Source: Bidens hawaiensis (lineage: Eukaryota > Streptophyta > Magnoliopsida > Asterales > Asteraceae). From it: DNA of 64,000 nt. The stretch's first letter is position 1; each line of letters starts with the position of its first letter. Below, piece after piece: positions 1 through 11,233 of this stretch. Position numbers and translations under genes: made by a program. Location of the stretch: positions 124,001-188,000 of the forward strand of contig JAIQDT010005777.1 in NCBI GenBank assembly GCA_021521415.1, in the 5' to 3' direction. The notes under the pieces were generated by a model. It saw nothing but the letters and a program-made list of their open reading frames with translations, made no database searches and was not told where the DNA came from.

Positions 1-2039
1 TCTGAGCCTAATCGACTGTTGTCATTCCAACTATTATGGATCGATTGTTTATTGTTAAAAATTTATTTTTCGTTTATTACTAATAGCAACCGTAATCGAA
101 CAACCAATTCACGTCTGATTGAAGTCGATTATGGCTCGAGTTAGTCATTTATTTTACTTTTCTTTTGAATTATTTTATGATTTTATCAAGTTATGTTGGT
201 TTATGATTTGATTATTTGCGTTATGAGTAAAAAAGAACATGTTGATTTAATTTTAGCATTGAAGTTTTTTTTTATTTATTTTTTGTTTTTTGTTTTATTT
301 TCTAGGATTCTCGAAACCCGATTAACTCAACCCGAAAAAACCCGAACCCGAATTACCCGTACCCGAGAAACCCATGAGAGATTTGAGTTGGGTTTCGGGT
401 TAAGATTTAAAACTTTGAAACTCAAAGAACTCGACCCGAAGAACCCGAAACCCGAAAAATGAACCCGAAGAACATTCCTACCTGCTGATAGTTAAAACCA
501 ACTCATTTAAAAATTTGAACTTCTCAAAGTTAAGCGTCAAAAGTTTTACTTAGAATCATTAGTTGTCATCGTTTAATATCATATTACTGAAAGTTAAAAT
601 GATATGTCCGATGGGTTTGTTGGTTGGCGCGCGTGGAGGTCACGCAGGTGTTGGCAAAGTAGGAAAATAATTTGTTTCTGAAAAGGATGAGTAGTTATTC
701 ATTGAACTTGGACATATTTGTCTGGTGCTCTTCAAGTGAGCCTTTTGCACATATAATTCAAGTCAAACTCGACTGCTCCTCACATTGTTTTAGATCTGGT
801 CGTCCCACAATACCAAATTAGATTGTTGTAAGTTGTAACTCAAATCTATTTTAAGCAATTGCTCTACAAATTTAACTTTTAGTCAAATAAAAGAATGTAA
901 GATGTTGACGAATTATATGAGCCTTTTTTAAACGAACTTATATAACTTTGAAACATAACTAAAATACATATCAAATTTAGAAATATTTTGTTTTTAATAA
1001 AAGGAAAACTTCTTTTACTTTTTGAGACTCGAACCTAAGAGAAAAGTAATCGATACCTGAGATTTTCTTTTTACCTGGTTAGTTCAGTCGTTAATAACCG
1101 ACACAACATTGAGCAGAAGTCTGTAATAATATACACTTTAGGATCAATAAATATACATAAAAACAATCAATAAGCAATATCACGATTTATCATATGCTAA
1201 AAGCCTTAACCGACTTTAAAATCTCTCTCTTCTCTTGAATTTTGATTACCATATCATTATTTGAAAGCATACGTTATTGTGTTGGCGTTGTATGAAAATA
1301 TACCATGTCACTCGAATATAATGATTATTTCGAAACTAGAAAAACATTAAATATTATTATTGTTTTACAACTATTATGATAAATTATATCAAATAAAAAA
1401 ATATATATAACAATGAAACATGTCTGGGCCGTTAACAAAAAATAAAATAGCAATTGGTTTTCTGGTTCAATGGCATTAAGATGATAGCTTAGGCTTAGAT
1501 CCTATGGTATTATGTTTGAAACATGATTTAAGGGAGTTTTCATACAATGGTATGTGGGCTTCTTCCTTGATGAAGTTCCTGAGTGAGTCAGGCCTGAAAC
1601 GTCAAAATCAGTATGAAAAATTGATATCTCAATAATACCCACCCAAATATTAAAGGCAGTTTCAAACCCTATAAAAAAACACTAAATAAAAATAATTAAA
1701 TATACATATTTGGAATTGAGTAATGGGCTTCTTAAAGTTAGAAAGTGAGGTGCAGGACCACAGCCCCACAAGCGCATATTTCAAGCCCACCATGTTCCAA
1801 AAATTAATTATTTAAACAGATAACTTTAATAAAAATTAGATTTTGAAAGTGACCACAAGTTTGTGGGACCACAAACGCATATTTTGGTTCGATTTTTGAA
1901 ATTACGAACAAAATGAATCAACTTATGAAGGAAAGTTCATAAGTTAAAAGGGGTTATGTTTAAACATCATTCTCCCATACTCGTTTTCTTTTCGTCAGAC
2001 GTTTTGATTTTATGCACGTCCCTAACTATAATCCGGTAC
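1..2039. other. AT-rich intergenic DNA without a recognisable gene
   Basis: No reading frame here shows a protein family I recognise. The only long plus-strand frame (193-462) owes its length to a CCCGAA-type simple repeat. The rest is AT-rich with scattered short direct repeats and ends at the target-site duplication of the copia element that follows. It may hold old, unrecognisable transposon sequence. Confidence 0.6.
305..466. repeat. Degenerate ACCCGAA / TTCGGGT repeat block
   Basis: Irregular copies of ACCCGAA and its complement cluster here (for example AACCCGAAAAAACCCGAACC and later GGGTTTCGGGTT). Forward copies at the left and inverted copies in the middle give some foldback potential. 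The unit is telomere-like in shape but has CCCGAA rather than the plant telomere CCCTAAA, and it is irregular. It resembles the internal part of hAT-type MITEs; that is an inference. Confidence 0.5.
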
Positions 2040-2044
2040 AGACT

Positions 2045-2818
2045 TGTTGGGTTTCAGTGATAATCATCTAAAATTTTGTTTGTTAAAACTGATTCAATAA
2101 ACGTGGCAAATAATAATTAATCTCATTAATTAATAATTATACGCAGCGGAAAGAATACAATTAATCAGCACCGAAACTAAACCCGACAGGATCCTACCAA
2201 CAATATGAGTACGAGTCAAAAAATAAATATATAACTAAACTCACGATATATTTAAGTTTACCTCGGTTAATAAATAACCGGTTGAGATACCGAAGGCTAA
2301 CGAACCGAGTTAGGTGACACAGCGAGATCAACAACCAACGGTGGTGGTGTACAACGGCAATCCAGCAGCGGTGGTGGTGTGCGGCAGTGGCTGACAGCAG
2401 CTGACAGCAGCAGTCAGCAGTGGACAGCGGCGGTCGGTAGATGCGATGGGTGGCGGTGGCGGCGACCGGCAGTGGCGGCGACGGAGCAGCAGCTGTGGTG
2501 GTTTTGACCGGCGGTGGCTAGGGTGGAGAAGGAAAGAGATGGACTTGTTAATTGGATTCAGGTTAAGGTTATAAAACATCCAATATTATATAACCCCTTA
2601 ACTAGGTTTAAATTAATCTAATTAGTAATAAACCCAATGGGCCAATAAGTTCATGTTTTGCTCTAAAGCCCGTTCCATGTATTTTTATCTCGTTAAAGTG
2701 TCTAACCTGGTTAACTAACTTAAGCGGGTTAATGGTTCGTTACCTCACGGTGTAACTCTCACGGGTCATAACCCAATTGGCCGTATTGACTTACCCGGAC
2801 CGGTCCATAATTCCAACA
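2045..2818 (-). repeat. 3' LTR of copia A
   Basis: It begins TGTTGGGTTTC and ends TTCCAACA on the plus strand and matches 8845-9610 along its length. It contains a GC-rich stretch of GGTGGTGG/CAGCAG-type triplets (about 2335-2530) that is also in the other LTR. The 83-codon frame in it on the minus strand is explained by that triplet bias. Confidence 0.93.
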
Positions 2819-2834
2819 GTCTCCCACTTGGACG
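2819..2834 (-). other. Polypurine tract of copia A
   Basis: Read on the minus strand this is CCAAGTGGGAGAC directly before TGTTGG, the start of the 3' LTR. Purine tracts in this position prime plus-strand synthesis in LTR elements. Confidence 0.75.
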
Positions 2835-3670
2835 GTTTCTGGTTAAGTTACTCAATACTGACAGCTAGCGGTGCTCTAGCTACACATAGCTGTCGCCAAC
2901 AGATTATAACATTTTAAATTCATTAACCAAAACTATCTTGGAATACACTATTGCAAAATAATGAACTTATGATAATCGTCGTCATCTATCCTTTCTGTAT
3001 GAGACACCAATTGAACAATGAGACATGGATCAAGTTCAATCTCATATGGCGTTCAATCTTTATGGTTCTCGATCTAGAATCAAAGTGGTCTAATCAAACA
3101 CATAGTAAGTTTGGGTGAGACCTCATACTTCACCAGTTTGAATCAACGAGGGCGCCAAGATGTCTAATTGTTACATATCATGTAAGAGTACAGAATCCCA
3201 TCTTGATTACATACAACTCCCACTGGAACTTCAGATTATTCCCAACCAATGCCTTTATAGCTGGCAGTTACGCAACAACGGTTGACACTGATCAAAGAGT
3301 AACCTTTAGTAAACGAAAGTTCTAATATGTATCTCAGGTCTAAGTATACTAAATGAGTATACCAGTATCAAAAACATCTTATGACTAAGATCCATGAAGA
3401 TGATTTGATGCGAGTTACATCCAATGTCATTCATAATGAGGTCTGTGAGTTTGGAAGTCAACTCCTTGAGTCCAAATTCAGAATAGTCTTAATTCAGAGT
3501 CGTTCCCACGAGTCTGACCGACTACGGATAATTTAGAATATAATGTTAACAGATTAAACGTATTAAAACCGAACACAGTTATATTATTTAGCATTTGCAT
3601 TTAATCATTTAAATCAAAAGAGAACTTAAAAGTATAACTGTTTGAAATGTTCACAATTCCAAATACTAAA
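2835..3670 (-). other. 3' non-coding region of copia A
   Basis: About 0.8 kb lies between the end of RNase H and the polypurine tract. I see no protein-like frame and no other feature. Confidence 0.6.
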
Positions 3671-4143
3671 TCAAAACAGACTACTAGCTAATCTAAGACC
3701 AATAGCATCTCTGTGATGGTCATGCTTGTCCCGAGTCATTGGTTTAGTGAATGGGTCAGCTAGGTTTTGATCTGTGTCTACTTTGCTTATTATGATGTCT
3801 CCTCTTTCCAGTATTTCTCGTATATAGTGGAACTTACTCAGAATGTGTTTGGCCCTGTGATGAGATCTGAGCTCTTTGTCTTGAGCAAGGGCTCCTGTGT
3901 TATCACAGATTACATCAATTGGTTTCCAAAACTTGGAACCAGATCGAGGTGGGCTATGAATTTCTTCATCCAAGCAGATTGTGAGCGAGAATCATCTCGG
4001 TCAGTCTGGAAGCTAGCATCAGTGTAACACCTTACAGTGATCTCTTCCTCCACTCCTTCAAACACTAAGAACATGTCCTTTGTCCTTTTCAGTTACCTTA
4101 GAATGTTCTTTACAGTAGTCCGGTGGGCAACGCCAGGGTTCTG
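3671..4143 (-). pseudogene. Copia A RNase H region
   Basis: The frame ending at 3671 carries the end of a Ty1/copia RNase H domain: a CDNTGA motif, the HHRAKHI block and the closing DQNLADPFTKP motif. RNase H removes the RNA template during reverse transcription. It is out of frame with the reverse transcriptase piece at 4144-4539, and no start codon of its own is expected because it is part of the pol polyprotein. The region is inactive as it stands. Confidence 0.8.
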
Positions 4144-5233
4144 CTAAAAACGACTAGTCATGCTTAGCGCATACGAGACGTCAGGTCTAGTACATAACAT
4201 TGCATACATGATAGAACCAATCGCTGAAGCATATGGAATTTCTTGCATGTGCTTAGTTTCAATGTCCGTTGCCGGAGATTGCGATTTGTTCAACACGGTT
4301 CCTTTAGCCATGGAGAGAGATCGTTTCTTGGAGTTATCCATTAAGAAGTGTGCCATTACTTTGTCTATGTATGTACTTTGACTCAGCCCTGCAAGCCGCT
4401 TATACCTATCTCGGTAGATCTTGATTCCTAGAATATAAGCAGCTTCACCAAGATCTTTCATCGCAAAACAAGATCCCAACCAGTTCTTAACTTCCTTAAG
4501 CATAGGTATGTTGTTTCCAATGATCAGTATATCATCCACATATAGGATGAGGAATGATATAGTGCTCCCACTAGCCTTTCTGTAAACATAAGGCTCATCT
4601 TCATTTTTAATAAAACCAAACTCTTTGATTTTCTCATCAAAATGACGATTCCAGCTGCGAGATGCCTGTTTAAGTCCATAATGGACTTATTCAGTTTGTA
4701 CACCATGTTAGGATATTTAGATCGACAAAACCTTCAGGCTGAACCATATAGACATCTTCAGAAATGTCCATTAAGAAAAGTAGTTTTAACATTCATTTGC
4801 CATATCTTGTAGTCATAGTACGCGGCTATGGCAAGTAATATCCTTATCGACTTAGTCATAGCAGCGGGCGAGAAGGTTTTATCAGAGTCAATACCTTGAG
4901 TTTGAGTAAAACCTTTGGCGACTAGCCGTGCTTTATAAGTCTGTACATTTCCATGCATGTCGGTTTCTTCTTGAAGATCCACTTGCTCCCTACTGCCCAA
5001 CACTCGGGGGGTAGCTCAATCAAGTTCCAGACTTGATTGTCACGCATAGATTGCATCTCGGTGTTCATGGTATCTTGCCTTTTCTCAGATTCCGGATATA
5101 AGATAGCAGATTTGTAATTAGTAGGTTCATCGCTTGACTTGGCTACTAAGAGGATCTCGGGACCATCTAAATGCCATAGGTATTTAGAGTTTGGTACGCG
5201 AGTCCTATTATTTCTGCGAATACTTGTGTTCAT
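4144..5233 (-). pseudogene. Copia A reverse transcriptase, in pieces
   Basis: Four overlapping minus-strand pieces (4922-5233, 4758-5003, 4524-4706, 4144-4539) together show the order of a copia reverse transcriptase. The finger region has VGSKWIFKKK and YKARLVAKGF; the palm has QMNVKTTFLNG; then comes the MDDILIIGN block holding the YVDD-type catalytic aspartates, and CTRPDVSYALS. The frame changes at least three times, so no full-length enzyme could be made. Codons in the conserved blocks remain readable, so decay is moderate. Confidence 0.88.
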
Positions 5234-5341
5234 GTCCGATGTATCAGCAACAACAACTTGTTGATCAGGCGTTCCAACTTCCTCAGCGGTAGTTTGCGGT
5301 TCTTGAATTTCTTCAAGATCGAAAATATTATCTTCAACTCC

Positions 5342-6619
5342 TCAATCGAGAATTTCCTTCTTGAGAAAGCAGCCCTTCCTTTTGATAGAAATCACATTTT
5401 TATCAGGATGGAAGAAATAATATCCACTTTGGCTATAGTATTCGATGAAAACAACTTTTACGCCGCGAGGATCGAGCTTATCATCAGAATCACTAGTGAC
5501 ATAAGCATCGCATCCCCATACTCTAAGGAAAGACAAATTGGGTTTTCGCCCATGCCATATCTCATATGGAGTTTTGCTTACCCTTTTAGTTGGAGCCAGA
5601 TTGACAATGCGGGCGGCGGTCAAAAAGGCAAAGCTCCAAAATGAGTGAGGCAAGTTAGTTCTACACATCATTGATCGGACCATGTTTAGCAGGGTTCGAT
5701 TTCTCCTCTCGTTCACGCCATTGTGTTGGGATGTGCCGGGTGGAGTGAGCCAATTCCACTCTCTTTCAGATGATGTATAAATTCTGAGCTGAGATACTCT
5801 CCGCGTCGATCTGATCAAAGCATTTTAATAGTTTTCCTGAGTTGGTTTTCCACTTCGTTTTGAAACTCTTTGAACTTTTCAAAGGTTTCATGCTTGTTTT
5901 TCATAAGATACACATAAGCATATCGACTGTAATCGTCAATAAACGAAATGAAGTATCTTTCATGATTTCTAGACATGGTTCTGAAAGGACTTCATACATC
6001 AGTATGTATGATTCCTAGCAGATCCTTTGCTCGTTCATTCTTATGAGTGAAGGAGCCTTTGGCGAGCTTTCCAGCTAAGCAGGATTCGCAGTCATCAAAA
6101 GAGTCCGGTCCTGTGGATTCAAGAATCCCTTCGGATTGGAGTGTCGTAACTCGTGCCTTTCTTATGTGGCCAAGTCGGCAATGCCATAGAAATGTATCAT
6201 TGATGCCATATCTGATACGTTTAGAAAGATTATATACATTATTGTTTATTTGAACATCAATATCATAAATACCATTTCGAGGTTTAGCCTCAAAATAAAA
6301 GATATCATTCAAGTAGGCAGAAATAGCAATACCAACAAAAGCGTACTTAAATCCTTATTCAAATAGTAAAGAAACTGAAATAATGTTTCTGGTCAAACCA
6401 GGTGTAAACAAACAGTTATTTAAAGTAACTACAAGGCCAGATGGACAAGCAAAACGATACGTGCCAGTTGCAAGAACTAGGACTCTCTTCCCATCACCAA
6501 CGATGATTTCCATGCTGCCTTGTTTCAGTTTCTTCCGGTTTTCAGGCTCCTGCAAGACATTAACGATGTGGTAACCACATCCGGTAGCAAATACCAATGT
6601 GTTGCTAGAGATAGTGAAA
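5342..6619 (-). pseudogene. Copia A protease and integrase, broken
   Basis: Read from the right: a retroviral-type aspartic protease motif near 6560-6590, where the expected DTG reads ATG (ATGCGYHI), so the catalytic aspartate codon is replaced by alanine. Next is the integrase zinc-binding part, WHCRLGHI with a later CESCLAGK (5992-6312). A stop follows directly after HTDV at 5992, where the integrase core should continue. The core resumes at 5342-5818 with the catalytic-glutamate block NGVNERRNRTLL. Integrase joins the element's DNA to the chromosome. Three frame breaks make this copy non-functional. Confidence 0.88.
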
Positions 6620-7500
6620 AGTTCAATAACGTAAATGGAAATACCTTTAGAGGAGCTTTCACCATTGGTCCTCTGCCTTTTCAGCTCAGCAAGGTAGTTG
6701 GGACAGTTATGCTTCCAATGTCCCATTTTGTTGCACTTGTAGCACTGGCGCTCCTCAGGAGGCGGCGGCGGTACCTTTGCAATACCCTTGTTAGTGTTGG
6801 TGGCAGACCTGGCAACAACAGTAACCTTCTTCTTGCCTTTACTGTTATGACCCCGGTTCTTGGGTTTAGGCTTGACGACACCAGCAGATCGAACCATAAG
6901 AACTTGATTGTTATTAGCGGGAATATTCATCTCAGCCGTCTTGAGCATTCCATGAAGCTCCGACACTGTCTTCACCCAACCATTCATATTGAAATTCATT
7001 ACAAACTGGTCGTAAGAGCCGGGAAGAGACTTTAGGATGAAATCCGCTGCCATTTCATCTGACAGGGGATAATCAAGTTTCCTTAGTTATTCAATGTATG
7101 CGCACTAATAGGTGATCCATGTTCCATTCTACAGCTGATGAGCTGCTTCATGGTGTCATAGCGTTCTTGACGGGCTTGTTTCTGGAACATGCCCTTGAGT
7201 TGCTCAAGCATCTCATAGGCACCAAAATCTTCCAAGCCCTTAGCAAGCTCGTAAGACATGGTGGCTAGCATAATACAGGCGACTTCGGCAGAGTTGTCCA
7301 TATATTTATCAAGAACCCTCTTGGCATCAGCAGTATTTTTTTCAGGCTCAGTTGGAACAGGTCCATCGAGAACATAGTGCTTCTTTTCCATCTTGAGAAC
7401 AAGTCCCAAGTTGCGGTGCCATTGAAAGTTGGTGCCGTTCAACGTTTTCTTTCTCAAGGATAGCCTTGAGGGTGAATGAAGAGTTATTATCAGTAGACAT
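6620..7500 (-). pseudogene. Copia A gag polyprotein, frameshifted
   Basis: The likely start is the ATG at 7500 (MSTDNNSSFTLK). After about 15 codons the frame shifts near 7450 into the piece that reads LNGTNFQWHRNLGLVLK, the usual copia gag start (UBN2-like fold). A second break near 7060-7080 leads into the part with a CCHC zinc knuckle, CYKCNKMGHWKHNC (near 6700-6750), which binds RNA in the virus-like particle. Gag, protease and integrase would normally form one polyprotein. Confidence 0.88.
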
Positions 7501-8830
7501 CTGTTTAAATAAGCAAAAGTAAATTTTAATTAGTATTTTTGATGATTTAATCCTATTATTAATGACCCAATAACATTAGTAAATAGGAACTTGAGAATCT
7601 GGCTTCCAGTTACTAATGGCAGCCGTAGCACACAACATTAGTAAGTGGTTAGGCAGACAGACAACGATTGCCAATTGTGAATAGAGCACAACTCTCGTTT
7701 ATGAGGCCTATTAAGACAACATTTGTCTAAGTAGATACGTTTAGCCTCATCTATGCCCACCTTAGTCTCCAGACATCTGTAGCACGTAGCAGAAGAGAAA
7801 AGTAATAGTTGCCCTAGTATAGTCACTTGTGAAAGGGCCGGATGTGTCGACGAAACCCTTATACCTTTTGAAGGGATAGGCTAGAAATCAAGTGTGGTGT
7901 TGTAGCTCCAAACGCTTGAAGTTTCGCAGTATGCCTCAAATGTGACTTATAGTAGGATGGCATAAACTATTGATTTAAATTGGGATTAATTTTAAATATT
8001 ACCGAATAGAGTAAAAGTCCAGTTTTACTTTATTGATCGAGACAACGTGATGAACCCTTTCATCTCTCAGGACACTTAGTTTTATGTATCTTATTAAGTT
8101 TGTCGTGATAATGCTAACCAATTTTAAGTTAATAGTTTTACCTATTAAGTTATTAGTTATGGAAAATTAAATTTAGTTTAATTTTGCAAAACTTGATTGG
8201 TTAATTTATTTTAAAATATTTGGTATTAGGTTGGTGGTATTATAACCTATTATAATCAAGCAAGCAACCACAATAGCAAATAAGAATATGTAAATCTTAA
8301 ATGGCCAAGATTAGTGATTGACCTTGCTAGAGCCTATTAGCAAGATCAATCAGGAAATGGGGTCACAACACAAAACAACCATATGGATGGACTCTTGGTG
8401 CATCCCGTCATCTTTGGTAACTCCCACTGACTTCAAGAACTCCATGAGCTCGTCCTTGGTTTTTCCTTCGGGTCTTCTTCATTACAAAATTACACTAATA
8501 CAAGTAATGAAAAACTAAACCCTATCTATTACAATTTTGAACCATCAAGGTGGCCAAAAACCATAGAATAACACTGAAAACTAAATACAACTTTTGAACC
8601 ATCCATATGGCCAAAATAAAATCATTCAACCAAACAACACAAGGTCGGGCCAGATTTACATATTCAATGAAAATTAAGTCGGACAATATTTTGGTCAAAT
8701 AAAATAAATAAAATTTTTGACCAAACTAAAATTGCCCTAATATTTTATCTAAATCAAAACGTCAACTATCTTGAAGTTTATGATGTAGAACCGGTGAAAA
8801 TACCGGATTCGACTCGTATGTTATAACAAA
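7501..8830 (-). other. Untranslated leader of copia A
   Basis: About 1.3 kb between the primer-binding site and the gag start. I see no protein family in it; the 62-codon minus-strand frame at 7638-7826 has no recognisable domain. Long leaders are common in this type of element. Confidence 0.6.
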
Positions 8831-8843
8831 GGCTCTGATACCA
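8831..8843 (-). other. Primer-binding site (tRNA-iMet type) of copia A
   Basis: The minus strand reads TGGTATCAGAGCC one base inside the right LTR. It is complementary to the 3' end of initiator methionine tRNA, the common primer of plant copia and many gypsy elements. Confidence 0.93.
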
Positions 8844-8844
8844 C

Positions 8845-9610
8845 TGTTGGGTTTCTGTGGTGATCAGTTAAAATTTTGTTTATTAAAACCGGTTCAATAA
8901 ACGTGGTAAATAATAATTAATCTCATTAATTAATAATTATACGCAGCAGAAAGAATACAATTAATCAGCACCGTAACTAAACCCGACAGGATCCGGATAC
9001 CAACAATACGAGTACGAGTCAAACAATAAATATATAATTAAACTAACGATATATTTAAGTTTACCTCGGTTAATAAATAATCGGTTGAGACACCGAAGGC
9101 TAACGAACTAAGCTAGGTGACACAACGAGATCAATGACCAACGGTGGCGGTGCACGACGGCAACCCGGCAGCGGTGGTGGTATGACAGCAGCGGACAGTA
9201 GCAGTCAGTAGTGGACAGTGGCGGTCGGCAGATGTGACGGGCGGCTGCGACTGGCAGCAGTGGTGACGGAGCAGCAGCTGTGGTGGTGTTAATTGGCGGT
9301 GGCTTGGGTGGAGAAGGAAAGAGATGGACTTGTTAATTGGATTCATGTTAAGGTTAAGGTTATAAAACATCCCAGATTTATATAACCCCTAAACTAGGTT
9401 TAAACTAATCTAATTAGTAATAAACTCAATGGGACAATAAGTTCATGTCTTGCTCCAAAGCTCGTTCCATGTATTTTTATCTCGTTAAAGTGTCTAACCT
9501 GGTTAACTAACTTAAGCGGGTTAATGGTTCATTAGCTCACGGTGTAACTCTCACGGGTCATAACCCGGTTAGCCGTATTGACTTACCTGAACCGATCCAT
9601 AATTCCAACA
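8845..9610 (-). repeat. 5' LTR of copia A
   Basis: Direct repeat of 2045-2818, bounded by TG...CA. It lies next to the primer-binding site, so it is the promoter LTR on the minus strand. Confidence 0.93.
9376..9385 (-). promoter_or_regulatory. TATA box in the 5' LTR of copia A
   Basis: Minus strand TTATATAAAT. The matching place in the other LTR (near 2585-2595) also reads TATATAA. Position and sequence fit the core promoter of the element. Confidence 0.5.
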
Positions 9611-9883
9611 AGACTAAGTTATCATCTTTAAATAAATCAAAAAAATATTATTATACTAGTCTTAAACTTGAATAAACATACCTTCCAGTTGATACATCTA
9701 TACAAATTCGTAAGTTACATAAAGTGCACTCTTTAGTATCCCCCGAGGTAAGGCATATTACAATTTACATGCTGGAAATATGACTGAGCCTAACACCAGA
9801 ATATAGTAACTCTAACCAATGAAAATCATATCCGCTTTAAATATAAAACAAATATTAGTTAGAAACGATGTTTTCTAGTAAAC

Positions 9884-10015
9884 GTGGAGCTACCCCCACT
9901 TGGTAGAGACACATGTTGTATTTTAGAGGAGAGGTCCTAAGTTCAAACCTGAGTAATATAGTGGTTTTGAATATTGATTAAAAATATAGTAGAAGTAACA
10001 TTTATCGTTAAAAAA
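9884..10015 (+). repeat. SINE-like, tRNA-related repeat
   Basis: It starts GTGGAGCTACCCCCACTTGG, resembling a tRNA A-box region. About 40 bases on it has AGTTCAAACCTG (9940-9951), close to the RNA polymerase III B-box consensus GGTTCGANNCC. It ends in an A-rich tail near 10010. Head, spacing and tail fit a plant tRNA-derived SINE; I could not identify a target-site duplication, so the exact ends are uncertain. Confidence 0.45.
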
Positions 10016-10024
10016 ATATATATC

Positions 10025-10378
10025 GGATAATCATGTAATTTTTGTTCAAGAACATTTTGATGTTTTGAAGGCTTATTTAAAAATGTTTGATGAGATATTG
10101 CATTAATGAAAGTAAAAATCTTGATCTTATCTTCCTTGTTGAATCTCGTGATAAAGTCTTCGATTGACTCATTATCTCGAAGGTACACATTTAGGATGCC
10201 AGTTGGATCCATGGTGTGCCTTCTTTGTTGGCTGAAGTGTTCGAAAAATTTAGCAATGAGGTCCTCGAAGCTTGTAATACGGCCGACAGGCAGCTTCGAC
10301 GAAACAATAACGAGCATACCAGAACCCTCTCCTATCTTTTGTGGATACCAATCTTCTCTACCACAAGGGTCAGACTGA
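10025..10378 (-). pseudogene. Ty3/gypsy gag fragment
   Basis: The minus-strand frame reads SKLPVGRITSFEDLIAKFFE, then FSQQRRHTMDPTGILNV and NESIEDFITRFNKE. This is the central retrotransposon gag domain of plant gypsy elements, which forms the capsid. Only about 110 codons are present and both sides are cut off. It lies where the downstream end of the Tat-lineage element should be, so it comes from a different, truncated element or from a rearrangement. Confidence 0.75.
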
Positions 10379-11233
10379 TATTGCTACTTTGAAAAAGTCG
10401 CTTGAGAGTTGCGGTAAAAGGATATTGGAGATGAGGAAGAGGGTCACATTGGCTGAGGAATAAAGCCTTGGGGTTCCTGGGCTGTAGGCTGCTTTAGAAT
10501 CCTCCAAAAAACAAGTTTCCGATTTAACTGGTGAACTTAATCTTGCTCGTGAGAAGGCTCTGGAGCTTGACACTGTCCGTTCTTCCTTTCTTGAAGCTCT
10601 TGCCAACATATCCGAGGTTTGCTTTCTTCCCTCCCTCTTCCCTTAATCTCTTTTTTTTCGGGTTACTGATTGCTCTATGCTTTCCAGCTTGAAGGGACTC
10701 CTTCTCTCATAATGATCCATGAGCTAGATACTTCTCTGGTTCGTGAACGAGCTGAGCGCGAGTCTCTTGCGAAGCAGGTGGAGGCTATTAAAAGTCAGGA
10801 AGAGAAGAAGGTTGGTGACCTTACCCAAGAGGTTGATCTTTTGAAAGGTGAGTGCTCTCGTTTGCAGGGTTTTGTTACTAAACTTGAGGGGGATAGGAAG
10901 TGGCTTGTTTCGACAGGCTTTCGCCAAGTGTATGAAAGAGCATTGGGGTGTAGGGAAACTTTGGAGGTTCGGGATGCTTTGAGTCGAGCAGTTTTCGCAT
11001 CTGGGTTTCATCATGATCTTCCGGCAGGCTTCGAGCATTGTTCTCAAGGGACTTCTTTACAAGAGGTTCTTTCATTTTCAGCCTCTGCCGAGGCTGAGAC
11101 CCAGGAAGCTTTTATGGTCTTCTCTGCTCATGTGCCACTTATCTTGACGCAGGTGTCTTCTGATCCCGAAATATCTATTGAAGATATTCAGGCTCTTTCA
11201 TCCATTGTGGATCCTCCCTCACCTCTTCCTTGA
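10379..11233 (+). pseudogene. Antisense extra ORF of the Tat-type element (C-terminal coiled-coil part)
   Basis: The strand is opposite to pol. Two coding pieces join across a small candidate intron (about 10615-10686; GTTTGC at the donor, TTTCCAG at the acceptor). The first piece is a charged coiled coil (DLTGELNLAREKALELDTVR) with one stop and probably one frameshift. The second (to the stop at 11231-11233) reads ERAERESLAKQVEAIKSQEE and then GFHHDLPAGFEHCSQGTSL. This resembles the C-terminal half of the plant 'putative gypsy-type transposase' proteins, whose N-terminal half is seen, from another element, at 36450-37784. Function is unknown. The start is missing, as the left side is cut at about 10379. 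Confidence 0.7.

Larger units (their letters stand above)
2045..9610 (-). mobile_element. Complete but decayed Ty1/copia LTR retrotransposon (copia A)
   Basis: Two direct LTRs (2045-2818 and 8845-9610), both TG...CA, flank a 6-kb interior. A perfect 5-bp target-site duplication AGACT lies at 2040-2044 and 9611-9615. A tRNA-iMet type primer-binding site sits inside the right LTR and a purine-rich tract inside the left LTR, so the element runs on the minus strand. Minus-strand gag, protease, integrase, reverse transcriptase and RNase H follow in that order, the copia arrangement. Several stops and frameshifts and a mutated protease motif show that it is dead. By eye the LTRs differ by roughly 5-10%, so it is fairly old. 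Confidence 0.95.

Noticed and set aside
305..466. Telomere-like CCCGAA repeats
   Set aside because: Unit differs from the plant telomere CCCTAAA, copies are irregular and in both orientations.
2328..2579. 83-codon minus-strand frame, also present in the other LTR (9131-9370)
   Set aside because: It lies in LTR DNA with triplet-biased GC-rich repeats, its product is low-complexity (His, Pro, Arg, Leu runs), and its ATG is too close to the TATA box to be in the transcript.
6520..7035. 171-codon plus-strand frame
   Set aside because: It is the antisense shadow of copia A gag/protease; no family features of its own.
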